A stretch of 64,000 nt of DNA. Source: Pyramidobacter porci (GTDB lineage Bacteria > Synergistota > Synergistia > Synergistales > Dethiosulfovibrionaceae). This document shows, piece by piece, positions 41,400-49,369 of the stretch. The first letter of the stretch is position 1; each line of letters opens with the position of its first letter. The DNA lies in the NCBI RefSeq assembly GCF_009695745.1, contig NZ_VUNH01000009.1:62001-126000 (forward strand). Direction: 5' to 3'. The position numbers and the translations under genes were made by a program. Under the pieces are notes generated by a model that was not told the DNA's origin, did not search any database, and worked only from the letters and a program-made list of their open reading frames with translations.

Positions 41400-41738
41400 C
41401 TATGAGGCTGAAAGGACGCCGTCGATAGCGTCTTTCAGTTTTTCCCACGCGGGAATGCCGCGGAAGATCACCTTGCCGTTCAGCACCCAGGTGACTTCGT
41501 CGCCGCGCAGGCGATAGCGCAGCGCGTCGAAAAGAAATACAAAACAGCGCGGGTCGTAAAAGTCGATGTTGAGACGGGAGCCATACTCTTCTTTGAGCTT
41601 CATGTAAAGCTGACCAGCCGCGACGCGGTTGGCTGCACCGGGAAAATGTTTCAGCTCGTTCTCGGTGTAGATGGCTGTGCTTCAGCCGCAGCCTGCGATG
41701 GGGCGTTCACGATAGATCTTGAGTGCCGGCGTTTTCAT
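41400..41738 (-). CDS. Thioredoxin-like protein with in-frame TGA, probable selenoprotein (Sec at residue 19)
   Basis: Reading from ATG 41738, which follows AAAGGAG, gives MKTPALKIYRERPIAGCG, then TGA at 41682-41684, then 93 more codons in the same frame (STAIYTENEL...) to the stop at 41400. Continuous coding on both sides and the position of the TGA two residues after Cys17 (C-G-U) suggest a redox Cys-x-Sec pair, with Sec inserted at the TGA. The rest fits a small thioredoxin-like fold: NIDFYDPR as an inner strand and VTWVLNGKVIFRGIP as the cis-Pro hairpin before a final helix. A shorter protein starting at the internal ATG 41603 would lose the active site. Weak candidate SECIS stems exist after the TGA. 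A nonsense mutation is the alternative. Confidence 0.75.
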
Positions 41739-41779
41739 GGGAAGCTCCTTTCTGCATTTCCAGAAATAAGGTCGGAAGA

Positions 41780-42265
41780 TCATGCCTGAGGGGACGGCTC
41801 TTTCTTGACGGCCGCTTTCTGCCCTTGAGTGTATTCTCGCAGCGTTTCCGGGGCGACGGGGAAGAAGGCGTGGTCGGTGCCGGCCGCGGCCCAGACGATG
41901 GGAAATTTCCACAAATCCTCGTCCAGCAGGGCGGGCAGCGCCTGCGGATAACCGACAGGCGGCACGCCGCCGATTTTGAAACCGAAATTTTCGAAAACGT
42001 AGTCGGGCGAAGCCATGGTGACGCGATGCCCCTGGCTGAGTCGCTTGATTTTGCCCGAATGGACTTTGTTCGGGCCGGACATGAGCACGAGCCACGGCTG
42101 TCCGTCGACCATGAAGATCAGGCTCTTGAGGATTTCGCCCGGCGTCACGCCGATCGCTTTCGAGGCGTCGTCGACGGTGAAGATGGTAGCGTCGCTGTGA
42201 ATAATCTGGCCGTCGTAGTGAAGTTCGTCGAGGGCCTTTTGCACTTTTTCAATGGGATCGTTCAT
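41780..42265 (-). CDS. YbaK/EbsC-type aminoacyl-tRNA deacylase
   Basis: This is a 161-residue protein of the YbaK family, which removes wrongly attached amino acids from tRNA (for example Cys-tRNA(Pro)). The likely catalytic lysine is in GEILKSLIF. The substrate loop GGVPPVGYP and VMSGPNKVHSGKIKRL-like region (LVLMSGPNKV) fit the family. The tail (KAAVKKEPSPQA) is low-complexity. It lies 10 nt downstream of the phosphohexomutase gene and 41 nt upstream of the selenoprotein gene on the same strand, so the three may be one transcript. Confidence 0.87.
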   Translation of the reverse strand: MNDPIEKVQKALDELHYDGQIIHSDATIFTVDDASKAIGVTPGEILKSLIFMVDGQPWLVLMSGPNKVHSGKIKRLSQGHRVTMASPDYVFENFGFKIGGVPPVGYPQALPALLDEDLWKFPIVWAAAGTDHAFFPVAPETLREYTQGQKAAVKKEPSPQA

Positions 42266-42275
42266 GGCAGTCTCC

Positions 42276-43658
42276 TTACATTTTCCACTGGAAGTCGGGC
42301 AGTCCGGCGCGAAGGATGCGGGCGCGGATATCGGCGGCGATAGCGTCGCGCTTTTCCGGTGTCGTGCCTTCGCATCTGACGGCCAGCACGGGCTGGGTGT
42401 TGGAGGCGCGGATCAGTCCCCAGCCGCCGTCGTAGAGAATGCGCACGCCGTCGACGGTGACGGCGTCGTGGTCCTTGAGCGCCTGCGCGGTGATCTGTTT
42501 CATCACGTCGAACTTGCGTTCGTCGGGACAGTCGATGCGCATCTCTTCGGTGTGATAATACGCGGGAATCGAGGCGCGCATCTGCGCCAATGTCTCGTTT
42601 CCGGCGGCGACGAGGCGCAGCAGCCGGGCGGCGGCGTAGAAGGAATCGTCGTAGCCGTAGTACTCGTCGGCGAAGAACATGTGTCCCGAGTATTCGCCGG
42701 CGAAGGGCGCGCCGACGCGCTTCATCTCGGCCTTGATCAGCGAATGGCCGGCTTTGTAATAATACGGGCGGCCGCCGAGGCGGCGCACTTCCTCTTCGAG
42801 CGCTTTGGAACACTTCACTTCGATGATGGCCGTGGCGCCGGGGTGCTTGGGCAGAATTTCGCGCCAGAACAGGGCCATGAGAATGTCGCCGCCGATGATC
42901 TCGCCCTCGTTGTCGACGACGCCGATGCGGTCGGCGTCGCCGTCGAAACCGAAGCCGGCCTCGGCGCCGACCTCCACGACTTTGCGCGCCAGGTCCCGCA
43001 TGTTTTCTTTCTTCTGAGGGTCGGGATGGTGGTTGGGAAACGTGCCGTCGGGCGTGTCGTACAGGGCGGTGACGTCGCAGCCGAGGGCTTTGAAGAATTT
43101 GCCCGCGAAAAGCGCCGCCGTGCCGTTGGCGGGGTCGATGACGATCTTCATCGGCCGTGGCAGGCGCACCTTCGACGCGAGCATGGCGACGTACTCGTCG
43201 GCGATATCGGCTTTTTCCAGTGTGCCGTGCGCGGCGGCGAAGTCGAAATCGCCCGTCTGCGCCATGCGGCGTATCTTCTGTATCTCTTCGCCGTACAGCG
43301 TGGCTTTTTTGAACCCCAGCTTGAGGCCGTTCATGTTCTTCGGATTGTGGCTGCCGGTGATCATGACACCGCCGTCGGCGTTGAAGCGGAAAAAGCTCCA
43401 GTAGAGCATGGGGGTCGTGACCGTGCCGAGGTCTACGACGTCGACGCCGCAGGAGCGCAGGCCTTCGACGGCCGCGGCGCGGATCCTCTCGGTGGACAGG
43501 CGCACGTCACCGCCTACGGCGGCTTTAAGGATACCGGCGCGTCTCAGATACGTGCCGTAGGCGCGCGCGATCGCCAGCACGTTCTCGTCGGTCAGTTCGC
43601 TCTCGGCTTCGCCGCGGATGTCGTACTCGCGAAAAATGCGGGAAGGAACCGGGGTCAT
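42276..43658 (-). CDS. Phosphomannomutase/phosphoglucomutase (AlgC/ManB type)
   Basis: This 460-residue alpha-D-phosphohexomutase has FREYDIRG near the N-terminus and the phosphoserine loop TGSHNPKNMNGLK. The metal loop is DGDADRIGVVD, the sugar-specificity loop GEYSGHMFF and the phosphate loop RASNTQPVLAVR. The GEYSGH form is typical of enzymes acting on both mannose and glucose phosphates, which feed nucleotide-sugar and surface polysaccharide synthesis. The length is normal. It is distinct from glmM at 18165. Confidence 0.92.
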   Translation of the reverse strand: MTPVPSRIFREYDIRGEAESELTDENVLAIARAYGTYLRRAGILKAAVGGDVRLSTERIRAAAVEGLRSCGVDVVDLGTVTTPMLYWSFFRFNADGGVMITGSHNPKNMNGLKLGFKKATLYGEEIQKIRRMAQTGDFDFAAAHGTLEKADIADEYVAMLASKVRLPRPMKIVIDPANGTAALFAGKFFKALGCDVTALYDTPDGTFPNHHPDPQKKENMRDLARKVVEVGAEAGFGFDGDADRIGVVDNEGEIIGGDILMALFWREILPKHPGATAIIEVKCSKALEEEVRRLGGRPYYYKAGHSLIKAEMKRVGAPFAGEYSGHMFFADEYYGYDDSFYAAARLLRLVAAGNETLAQMRASIPAYYHTEEMRIDCPDERKFDVMKQITAQALKDHDAVTVDGVRILYDGGWGLIRASNTQPVLAVRCEGTTPEKRDAIAADIRARILRAGLPDFQWKM

Positions 43659-43774
43659 GATGGATTTTCCTTCTTTCTGGATGGTCTGAGCGGGAATGCC
43701 GTCTCATGGTTCAAGTCCATTATATCGTCTCGGGGAAGCTTCGACAATTGGGGCGAAGCGGGGTTCCCTTTTTT

Positions 43775-43810
43775 CGCCGGAAAATCTATAATGAAAAACA
43801 TTTTCCGGCG
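43775..43810 (+). promoter_or_regulatory. Promoter -10 of the AEC carrier enclosed in an inverted repeat
   Basis: CGCCGGAAAAT (43775-43785) and its perfect complement (43800-43810) flank a 14-nt centre that contains TATAAT (43787-43792). The start codon is at 43825, so the right arm overlaps the predicted transcription start. It may be a repressor operator or a 5' hairpin. Confidence 0.5.
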
Positions 43811-43824
43811 GAGGTGTCGAGGTT

Positions 43825-44751
43825 ATGCTCAACGGTTTTCTGTTGATCCTGCCCATCATGTGCTGCATCATGACGGGCTGGATTTTAAAGCGCGCGGGGG
43901 TCTTGAACGACGAGGGCGGCGCGCAGATGGGGCGCGTCGTCTTTTATGTGGCCGCGCCCTGCTTGATATTCCGCATCACGCTGTCGCTCGGTTCCCGCGA
44001 TTTTGACGACGTCAATTTCATTCTTGTGCTGTACGGCGGCTACCTGGGCATGATCCTCTGCGCCTGGCTGAGCGAGCGTTTCCGGCGCGGCGACGCACGG
44101 CGCAAAGCGGCCTCGGTGATGATGGCGGTCCGCTCGAACAACATGTTTATGGGCATGCCGGCCGTGATCATGCTCTGGGGTGAAAGCGCGCTCGAATATT
44201 ACGGGCGTTTCATGGCGCTTTCCGTGGCGGGCTTTGAAATTTTTTCTGCCCTCAGCGGCCTGATCGTGCTTCACGGCGGCCTGAAAAAGGATTCTCTGCG
44301 GCGCGTTCTCCGCTCGTTCTCCCGCAATCCCGTGGTGCTCAGCATCGCGCTGGGAGCGCTGTGGAATGTGGGCGTCGGCCTGCCTCTGCCGCGCTGGCTC
44401 GACCTGTCGCTGAAGATCCTCGGCGACCTCGGTACCGGGCTGGCGCTGGTAACGCTGGGCATGAAGCTCAAGCCCGGGGAGCTGCGGCGCGATCTGCTTC
44501 AGGTCTGGCCCGACGTGATCGTGCGCCTGCTCGTTTCGCCGCTGATCCTCGTGCTGGGTTTCAGATTTTTCCCGGCTCGGCCCGAGATGGTGAAAACCTG
44601 TATCCTCGTCATGGCCATGCCGGTGGCCATGAACACGTTTCCAATGGCCGAAGCCATGGGCATGGACGGCGATTACACGGCCCGCGCCGTCATGGTCAGC
44701 ACGATGCTGTCGGTGCTGACGCTGCCGCTGGTGATTCGCTTCCTGTTATGA
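43825..44751 (+). CDS. AEC-family (auxin efflux carrier-like) transporter
   Basis: This 308-residue membrane protein has about ten helices. It starts with LLILPIMCCIMTGWILKRAGVLNDEG and has NNMFMGMPAVIMLWGE, the first-repeat substrate region of the AEC/BART fold, and MAMPVAMNTFPMAEAMG in the second repeat. Bacterial members export or import malate, malonate or other anions, so the substrate here is open. ATG 43825 follows GGAGGTGTCGAGGTT. It stands alone, transcribed divergently from the phosphohexomutase gene. Confidence 0.88.
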   Translation: MLNGFLLILPIMCCIMTGWILKRAGVLNDEGGAQMGRVVFYVAAPCLIFRITLSLGSRDFDDVNFILVLYGGYLGMILCAWLSERFRRGDARRKAASVMMAVRSNNMFMGMPAVIMLWGESALEYYGRFMALSVAGFEIFSALSGLIVLHGGLKKDSLRRVLRSFSRNPVVLSIALGALWNVGVGLPLPRWLDLSLKILGDLGTGLALVTLGMKLKPGELRRDLLQVWPDVIVRLLVSPLILVLGFRFFPARPEMVKTCILVMAMPVAMNTFPMAEAMGMDGDYTARAVMVSTMLSVLTLPLVIRFLL

Positions 44752-44863
44752 GTCTAAAAAAAGAAGGCTCTGCGAAAAGAAGTCTGGCGGTTACGTTCCG
44801 ATTCGGGTAAAATGAGTGACAGCATTCCGAGGAATGAAAGTTCCGGGAAGGAGACCTTCTAAA

Positions 44864-45349
44864 ATGAAAGATATCGAGCACGCGTCAATTAACGGTGTGG
44901 AGATCCACAATCTGGCCGAGCAGGACAACGACGAGAGCCTTCTGTATTCCGGCGAGCTGTGGGTTGAAGGAAAGCCGGCCGGCAGTTTCAGGGAGCTGAA
45001 CGAGGACGAGATGCAGCTCGACATTGCCCCCGAGTTCGAACAGACGATGAACGACCGCATCTCCTCCTATCTTCAGGCGCTGACGGAAGACGAGGAAGGC
45101 GCGGAGAGCGAGGGCGAACTGTCCAGCGAGATCTTCTTCGAGGACCTGATCGAACTGGAGTTGTACCTCCAGGCCTTCAAGGACGGGGTCAAGGAGGGCT
45201 ACGGCTGTCTGCTCGTCAATTACACCGACGAGGGCGTGGACGTTTTCAGCGTGGAGAGCGAGGACGAGGTGGAAAACATCGCCCGCGAGAACAACCTCAC
45301 CGACTTCCAGACCTTTTACGAGCCCGAACACTTCATCATCGACTGCTGA
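44864..45349 (+). CDS. Acidic hypothetical protein
   Basis: This is a 161-residue, very acidic soluble protein with Glu/Asp-rich runs (TEDEEGAESEGE at about 72-83). The visible pattern is a beta-rich N-terminal half (VEIHNLAEQDNDESLLYSGELWVEGK), a helical centre and a C-terminal FYEPEHFIIDC. There is no signal peptide or membrane helix. I do not recognise the family. ATG 44864 follows GGGAAGGAGACC, which rules out the earlier frame start at 44816. A strong hairpin follows the stop codon, so it is a single-gene unit. Confidence 0.6.
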   Translation: MKDIEHASINGVEIHNLAEQDNDESLLYSGELWVEGKPAGSFRELNEDEMQLDIAPEFEQTMNDRISSYLQALTEDEEGAESEGELSSEIFFEDLIELELYLQAFKDGVKEGYGCLLVNYTDEGVDVFSVESEDEVENIARENNLTDFQTFYEPEHFIIDC

Positions 45350-45361
45350 GCCGCGGATCGA

Positions 45362-45412
45362 AAAAAATCCCCGCGCGGAGGAAATTTTTATCCTCCGGCG
45401 CGGGGATTTTTT
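45362..45412. terminator. Terminator after the acidic protein gene
   Basis: A stem of about 20 bp (AAAAAATCCCCGCGCGGAGGA with its complement, one G bulge) has an AATTTTTA loop and a T6 tail. It also covers the end of a small minus-strand frame. Confidence 0.88.
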
Positions 45413-45540
45413 CGTTGCGCAGCGGCCGCTTTTTCGCCGCGGTCTTTCCCGGACGGTCCGATACGCCGGGGAACCGGGCGCGGCTTCATGCCGCCGTAGA
45501 AATAAGCCTCGCTGCGGTCGCTTTCGAATCCGTCGGCCAT
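45388..45540 (-). CDS. Small basic protein, uncertain
   Basis: A 50-residue frame begins at ATG 45540, behind AAAGGAGACGAACGTCC. It contains GGMKPRPVPRRIGPSGKDRG and is rich in Arg, Lys, Pro and Gly. A strong ribosome site is the main support. Its 3' end lies inside the terminator of the convergent gene, which is unusual. I do not recognise a family, and it may not be real. Confidence 0.35.
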   Translation of the reverse strand: MADGFESDRSEAYFYGGMKPRPVPRRIGPSGKDRGEKAAAAQRKNPRAGG

Positions 45541-45606
45541 GGACGTTCGTCTCCTTTCGCCCGAAAATTTCTCACTCGGCGCTGCGCCGATTATTGTAGG
45601 GCATTG

Positions 45607-45612
45607 TATAAT
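45607..45612 (+). promoter_or_regulatory. Consensus -10 upstream of the nucleoside kinase gene
   Basis: A perfect TATAAT hexamer lies 63 nt before the start codon at 45675. No good -35 is visible at 16-18 nt. Confidence 0.4.
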
Positions 45613-45674
45613 GAAAAGCAAAATGCGCGCGGTACGATTTCGCCGCGCAGACCTGTCTGTGAGGAGGCTGGGAA

Positions 45675-47351
45675 ATGTTTAACGCGTTTTTCCCCGACGG
45701 AAAGAGCGTGTCGTGCGACGCGCCGGCAAGCGGCGAGGAACTGCTGCGTCGCTCGAGCGGCGCTCAAAGCGGCGTGCCGGTGGTGGCGTGGCACGTCAAT
45801 CATTATCTGCGGCCGCTGAACTGGATCGTGGACAAGGACGCCCGGGTCAGCTGGGTCGATCTCGCCTCGTCGGAGGGCGTGAGCGTCTTTCAGAGCTCGC
45901 TGAGTTTCGTGCTGACCATCGCGGCCCGCCGCGTGCTGGGGCGCGGCCTGCGCGTCACCCATTCCATTTCCGAGGGCACGTTCTGGGAAGTTGTGCCCCG
46001 TCCGGGAGAACGGCGCGACGGCGAAGACGAGGAGATCGGCGCGGACAAGGTCGGCGCCATTGCCGCGGAAATGGAACGGATCATCGCCGCCGATCTGCCC
46101 ATCCGCGTCGAAATGACGCCGATCGACGAAGCGCGGCGTTTTTTCGAAGAGCACGAGCGCCCCGACAAGGCGAAGCTGCTGGCCCACATGTGGTCCGATC
46201 TGCCCGTGGAGATGGCCTGCTGCGACGGCGAGCGCGACCATTTCTATTCGCCGATGGTGCCTTCCACCGGTTATCTTCGCCCTTACAAGCTCTCGAAACT
46301 GGCGCCGGGGGTCGTGCTGCGCTTCCCGATCGCGCTGAGCCGCGGCGAACTGCCCGAATACCGGCCTTCGCACAAGCTTTCGACGGTTTTTCTCGATTAT
46401 GCCGACTGGATGCGCAAACTCCACGTCGTCAACCTGGTGGAAATCTGCGAAGCGGTGGCGCGCGACGGCGGCAAGGAACTGATCCTCATGTCCGAAGCGC
46501 TCCACGCCCAGAAGGTCGCCGAGGTGACGCAGGATTTTTTGAGCGTGCCCGAGCGCCGCGTCATCACCATCGCCGGCCCGTCGGGATCCGGCAAGACGAC
46601 TACGTCGCACAAGCTGCGCATCCAGCTGGAAGTGGCCGGCCGGCGCCCCGTGGCGATCTCGCTGGACGATTACTTCGTAGACCGCGACAAGTGCCCGCTC
46701 GACGAGGACGGCAAGCGCGACTTCGAAGCGGTCGAGGCGGTGGACACCGAGCTGCTGAACGAACACGTCCACGCGCTGCTGGCGGGCAAAACGGTGCGGC
46801 TGCCGCGCTTCGACTTTTACGAAGGACGCCGCGCCGAAGGAGATGAACTGAAGCTGGAGAAGGACGACGTGCTGATCCTCGAGGGGCTGCACGGACTCAA
46901 CGACAAAGTGCTGGCGGCGATCCCGCCGCAGGCGCGCTACGGCGTGTTCCTCTCGCCGCTGACCAGCCTCTGCCTCGACCAGCATTCCCGCACCAGCACG
47001 ACCGACGTGCGCCTGCTGCGGCGCCTGATCCGCGACAACCGCACCCGCGGCAACTCGCCCGAGGCGACGCTGAACCGCTGGCCCTCGGTGGTGCGCGGCG
47101 CGGCAAAATATATTTTCCCCTACCAGAAGAACGCCGACGTGATGTTCAACTCTTCGCTGATCTACGAGCTGCCGGTGATGAAGCCCTATGCCGAGATTCT
47201 GCTGCGCTCCGTCGGCGAGGAGTCGCCCCAGCGCGGCGAGGCGATGCGGCTGCTGCGCATGCTGCGCTTCGTGCCGGCGATGGATCCCCGTCTGGTACCC
47301 AGCAATTCGCTGCTGCGCGAGTTCATCGGCGGCAGCATCATCGAGATCTAA
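45675..47351 (+). CDS. Uridine kinase-like nucleoside kinase with ThrRS-like N-terminal domains
   Basis: This is a 558-residue protein. The first 70 residues resemble a TGS domain and about 75-250 resemble the editing-type domain of threonyl-tRNA synthetase (FVLTIAARRVLGRGLRVTHSISEGTFWEV, then DLPVEMACCDGERDHFYSPMVPSTG). A P-loop kinase domain follows with GPSGSGKT at residues 301-308, SLDDYFVDRD, and a uridine-kinase-like ILEGLHGLND. The combination is a known architecture in anaerobes and Thermotoga-like bacteria. The exact nucleoside is not known. ATG 45675 follows GAGGAGGCTGGGAA. A short LacI-type gene starts 9 nt downstream. Confidence 0.85.
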   Translation: MFNAFFPDGKSVSCDAPASGEELLRRSSGAQSGVPVVAWHVNHYLRPLNWIVDKDARVSWVDLASSEGVSVFQSSLSFVLTIAARRVLGRGLRVTHSISEGTFWEVVPRPGERRDGEDEEIGADKVGAIAAEMERIIAADLPIRVEMTPIDEARRFFEEHERPDKAKLLAHMWSDLPVEMACCDGERDHFYSPMVPSTGYLRPYKLSKLAPGVVLRFPIALSRGELPEYRPSHKLSTVFLDYADWMRKLHVVNLVEICEAVARDGGKELILMSEALHAQKVAEVTQDFLSVPERRVITIAGPSGSGKTTTSHKLRIQLEVAGRRPVAISLDDYFVDRDKCPLDEDGKRDFEAVEAVDTELLNEHVHALLAGKTVRLPRFDFYEGRRAEGDELKLEKDDVLILEGLHGLNDKVLAAIPPQARYGVFLSPLTSLCLDQHSRTSTTDVRLLRRLIRDNRTRGNSPEATLNRWPSVVRGAAKYIFPYQKNADVMFNSSLIYELPVMKPYAEILLRSVGEESPQRGEAMRLLRMLRFVPAMDPRLVPSNSLLREFIGGSIIEI

Positions 47352-47360
47352 GGCCCCGCC

Positions 47361-48188
47361 ATGGCTCGGGTCACGATGGCCGACGTGGCGCTCGAAGCGG
47401 GCGTCAACAAAGGCACCGTCAGCCGCGCGCTGCGCGGCGACCGCCGCATTTCCGCGGAGACGCGCCGCCGCGTCTGGGAAGCGGCGAAGAAACTGGGCTA
47501 CGAACTTGACGCTGTGGCCAGCGGACTTTCCAGCAAGCGCACCGGCGTCGCCGCCGTGGTGTTGGAACGCATGGACGCGCCGTGGACGGGCGAGTTCCTG
47601 GGCGCGGTATCCGGCGTGCTGTCGCGCTGCAAAATGGAATTGCTCCTTTTCGAGGGCGGCGGCGCTTCGCCGGCCGTCAACGTGCTGCGCCGCATCGAGG
47701 GACGCAAGGCCGACGGGCTGATCTGGTTCGGCGCGCCGGCGCCGGAACTTGGCGCGCTGGAAATCCCCGTGGTGTGCGTCGGAGCGAGCCCCCGCCCCGG
47801 CCAATTCAGCGTGGCGCTGGAACGCGAGAGCGTTTCGGCGCGGGTCCGTGCGCTGGCGGAACGTCGTCCCGTGCGCTATCGCGGCGGCCCGGCGGCCGTG
47901 ATGGAGTTTCTGTCGGAACTGGAAACGGAAACGGGCGACGGCGAACCGTTCGTCGTCTGGGACGGCCCGAAAAAACCGCCCGACGGCGAACGCCCCGATC
48001 TAATCTGCGGCGACGAACGGCTGGCGCGCCTGCTGCGCGCCAATTGCCTGCGCGCGCCGGTCAGAGAGCTGGGCGTGCTGGCGGCGCGCGTGCTGACCAA
48101 CGCGATCCGCGGCAGCGGCGTGCGTCCGGCGGCGACGCTGGTCAAAACGACGCTCGTTTCCGCGGCCGGCGAGCTGATTCTCGGATAA
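47361..48188 (+). CDS. Short LacI-family transcriptional regulator
   Basis: This is a 275-residue protein. The first 60 residues are a classic LacI DNA-binding domain (MADVALEAGVNKGTVSRALRGDRRIS, hinge ELDAVASGLSSKRTG). The remaining 215 residues resemble the sugar-binding fold only in its first lobe (VAAVVLERMDAPWTGEFLGAV). The second lobe is shorter than the usual 270 residues, so ligand sensing may be reduced. It is probably co-transcribed with the nucleoside kinase gene 9 nt upstream. No sugar genes are adjacent to suggest a target. Confidence 0.8.
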   Translation: MARVTMADVALEAGVNKGTVSRALRGDRRISAETRRRVWEAAKKLGYELDAVASGLSSKRTGVAAVVLERMDAPWTGEFLGAVSGVLSRCKMELLLFEGGGASPAVNVLRRIEGRKADGLIWFGAPAPELGALEIPVVCVGASPRPGQFSVALERESVSARVRALAERRPVRYRGGPAAVMEFLSELETETGDGEPFVVWDGPKKPPDGERPDLICGDERLARLLRANCLRAPVRELGVLAARVLTNAIRGSGVRPAATLVKTTLVSAAGELILG

Positions 48189-48201
48189 AACGGCATAAAA
48201 G

Positions 48202-48210
48202 TGGTATGAT
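48202..48210 (+). promoter_or_regulatory. Probable extended -10 promoter of mrp
   Basis: TGGTATGAT, identical to the string upstream of the PfkB kinase gene, lies 36 nt before the mrp start codon. Confidence 0.5.
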
Positions 48211-48245
48211 GGGGCCGTTGAGTTTTATTTGGGGAGGCTTGTGCT

Positions 48246-49070
48246 ATGAGCGAAACGTGTAATGGTTCGTGCAGCAGCTGTTCGTCGGCCGGAAACTGCA
48301 ATAAGATCCCCGGCCCGACGCGGCAGGGCGTCGGCCGCATCATCGCCGTCGGCAGCGGCAAGGGCGGCGTCGGCAAAAGCACCGTCTCGGCGCTGCTGGC
48401 GGTGGCGCTGAACCGCGCCGGCTACCGCGTCGGCGTGCTCGACGCCGACGTGACCGGCCCTTCGATCCCGAAACTGTTGGGCATCGATCGGGCGCCGTAC
48501 GTGGAGAACGACAAGATCCAAATGCCCGCGACGGCCAGCGGCATCGAAGTGCTTTCCGTCAACCTGCTGCTCAAGGACGACGGCGCGCCCGTCGTCTGGC
48601 GCGGCCCGCTGATCAGCGGCACCATCAAGCAGTTCTGGGAGGACGGCGCCTGGGGCGGTCTTGACTTTGCCGTCGTCGACCTGCCGCCGGGGACCGCCGA
48701 CGCGCCGCTGACGGTCATGCAGAGCATCCAGGTCGACGGCATCCTCGCCGTGACCATGCCGCAGAGCCTGTCGACGATGATCGTGCAGAAGCAGATCAAT
48801 CTCGGCAAGATGATGAACGTGCCGCTGCTCGGCCTGGTCGAAAACATGTCCTACGCGGTGTGCCCGCACTGCGGCGAACGTTGGGACCTTTTCGGCTCGT
48901 CGCACCGCGAGGAGATCGAGAAGCTTTTCAGTCTCAAGACGCTGGCGCGCATCCCCGTCGACCAGAAGCTGGCCGAACTCGGCGACGCGGGGCGCCTCGA
49001 GGAATACGAGAACGAAGAACTCATGCAGGCTCTGACCGCCGCTACCGTCGGCGTGAAAGCCCGGGCGTGA
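48246..49070 (+). CDS. mrp: Mrp/NBP35-family iron-sulfur cluster carrier ATPase
   Basis: This is a 274-residue P-loop ATPase. The cysteine-rich N-terminus (CNGSCSSCSSAGNC) precedes the deviant Walker A GSGKGGVGKST. D-x-D-V-T-GPSIP follows, then VVDLPPGTADAPL, and near the C-terminus CPHC holds the conserved Cys pair that bridges an Fe-S cluster between two subunits. It assembles or delivers Fe-S clusters to apo-proteins. ATG 48246 follows GGGGAGGCTTGTGCT. It has its own promoter and terminator. Confidence 0.93.
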   Translation: MSETCNGSCSSCSSAGNCNKIPGPTRQGVGRIIAVGSGKGGVGKSTVSALLAVALNRAGYRVGVLDADVTGPSIPKLLGIDRAPYVENDKIQMPATASGIEVLSVNLLLKDDGAPVVWRGPLISGTIKQFWEDGAWGGLDFAVVDLPPGTADAPLTVMQSIQVDGILAVTMPQSLSTMIVQKQINLGKMMNVPLLGLVENMSYAVCPHCGERWDLFGSSHREEIEKLFSLKTLARIPVDQKLAELGDAGRLEEYENEELMQALTAATVGVKARA

Positions 49071-49089
49071 GCGATTTTTGAACGGGGAG

Positions 49090-49135
49090 GCCGGACTTCT
49101 TTTTTCGTCGATGAAAAAGGAGTCCGGCTTTTTTT
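49090..49135 (+). terminator. Terminator after mrp
   Basis: GCCGGACT pairs with AGTCCGGC, extended by a CTTTTTT/AAAAAG inner stem and followed by a T7 run. Confidence 0.85.
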
Positions 49136-49369
49136 GCCCGCGCCGTTTGGCGCGCGACCGTCATATTTCCTGAAAGATATCGTCGCGAACACGGCGGCCC
49201 AAGGGAAAAAATCGAAAATGTTCCGCGTGAAACGTTTTTCGTTTGGGAAAACGGCGGCGGGCGGACCGTTCACGCGCCGCTGACTTTTTGTTATAATGAG
49301 CCGTCTTTCGGAAAAAAACGAGAATTCCGCGCTTGCAAACCGCAGGGAAAGGCATTGGAGGGAAGAATT

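Noticed and set aside
41400-41603. A 67-residue protein starting at the internal ATG of the thioredoxin-like gene
   Set aside because: It lacks the redox motif and a ribosome site. The upstream in-frame ATG with AAAGGAG gives a full thioredoxin-like protein if TGA is read as selenocysteine.
45591-47804. A 737-codon minus-strand open frame opposite the nucleoside kinase
   Set aside because: His/Arg/Gln-rich composition typical of antisense shadows in GC-rich genes. The plus strand encodes a clear kinase.
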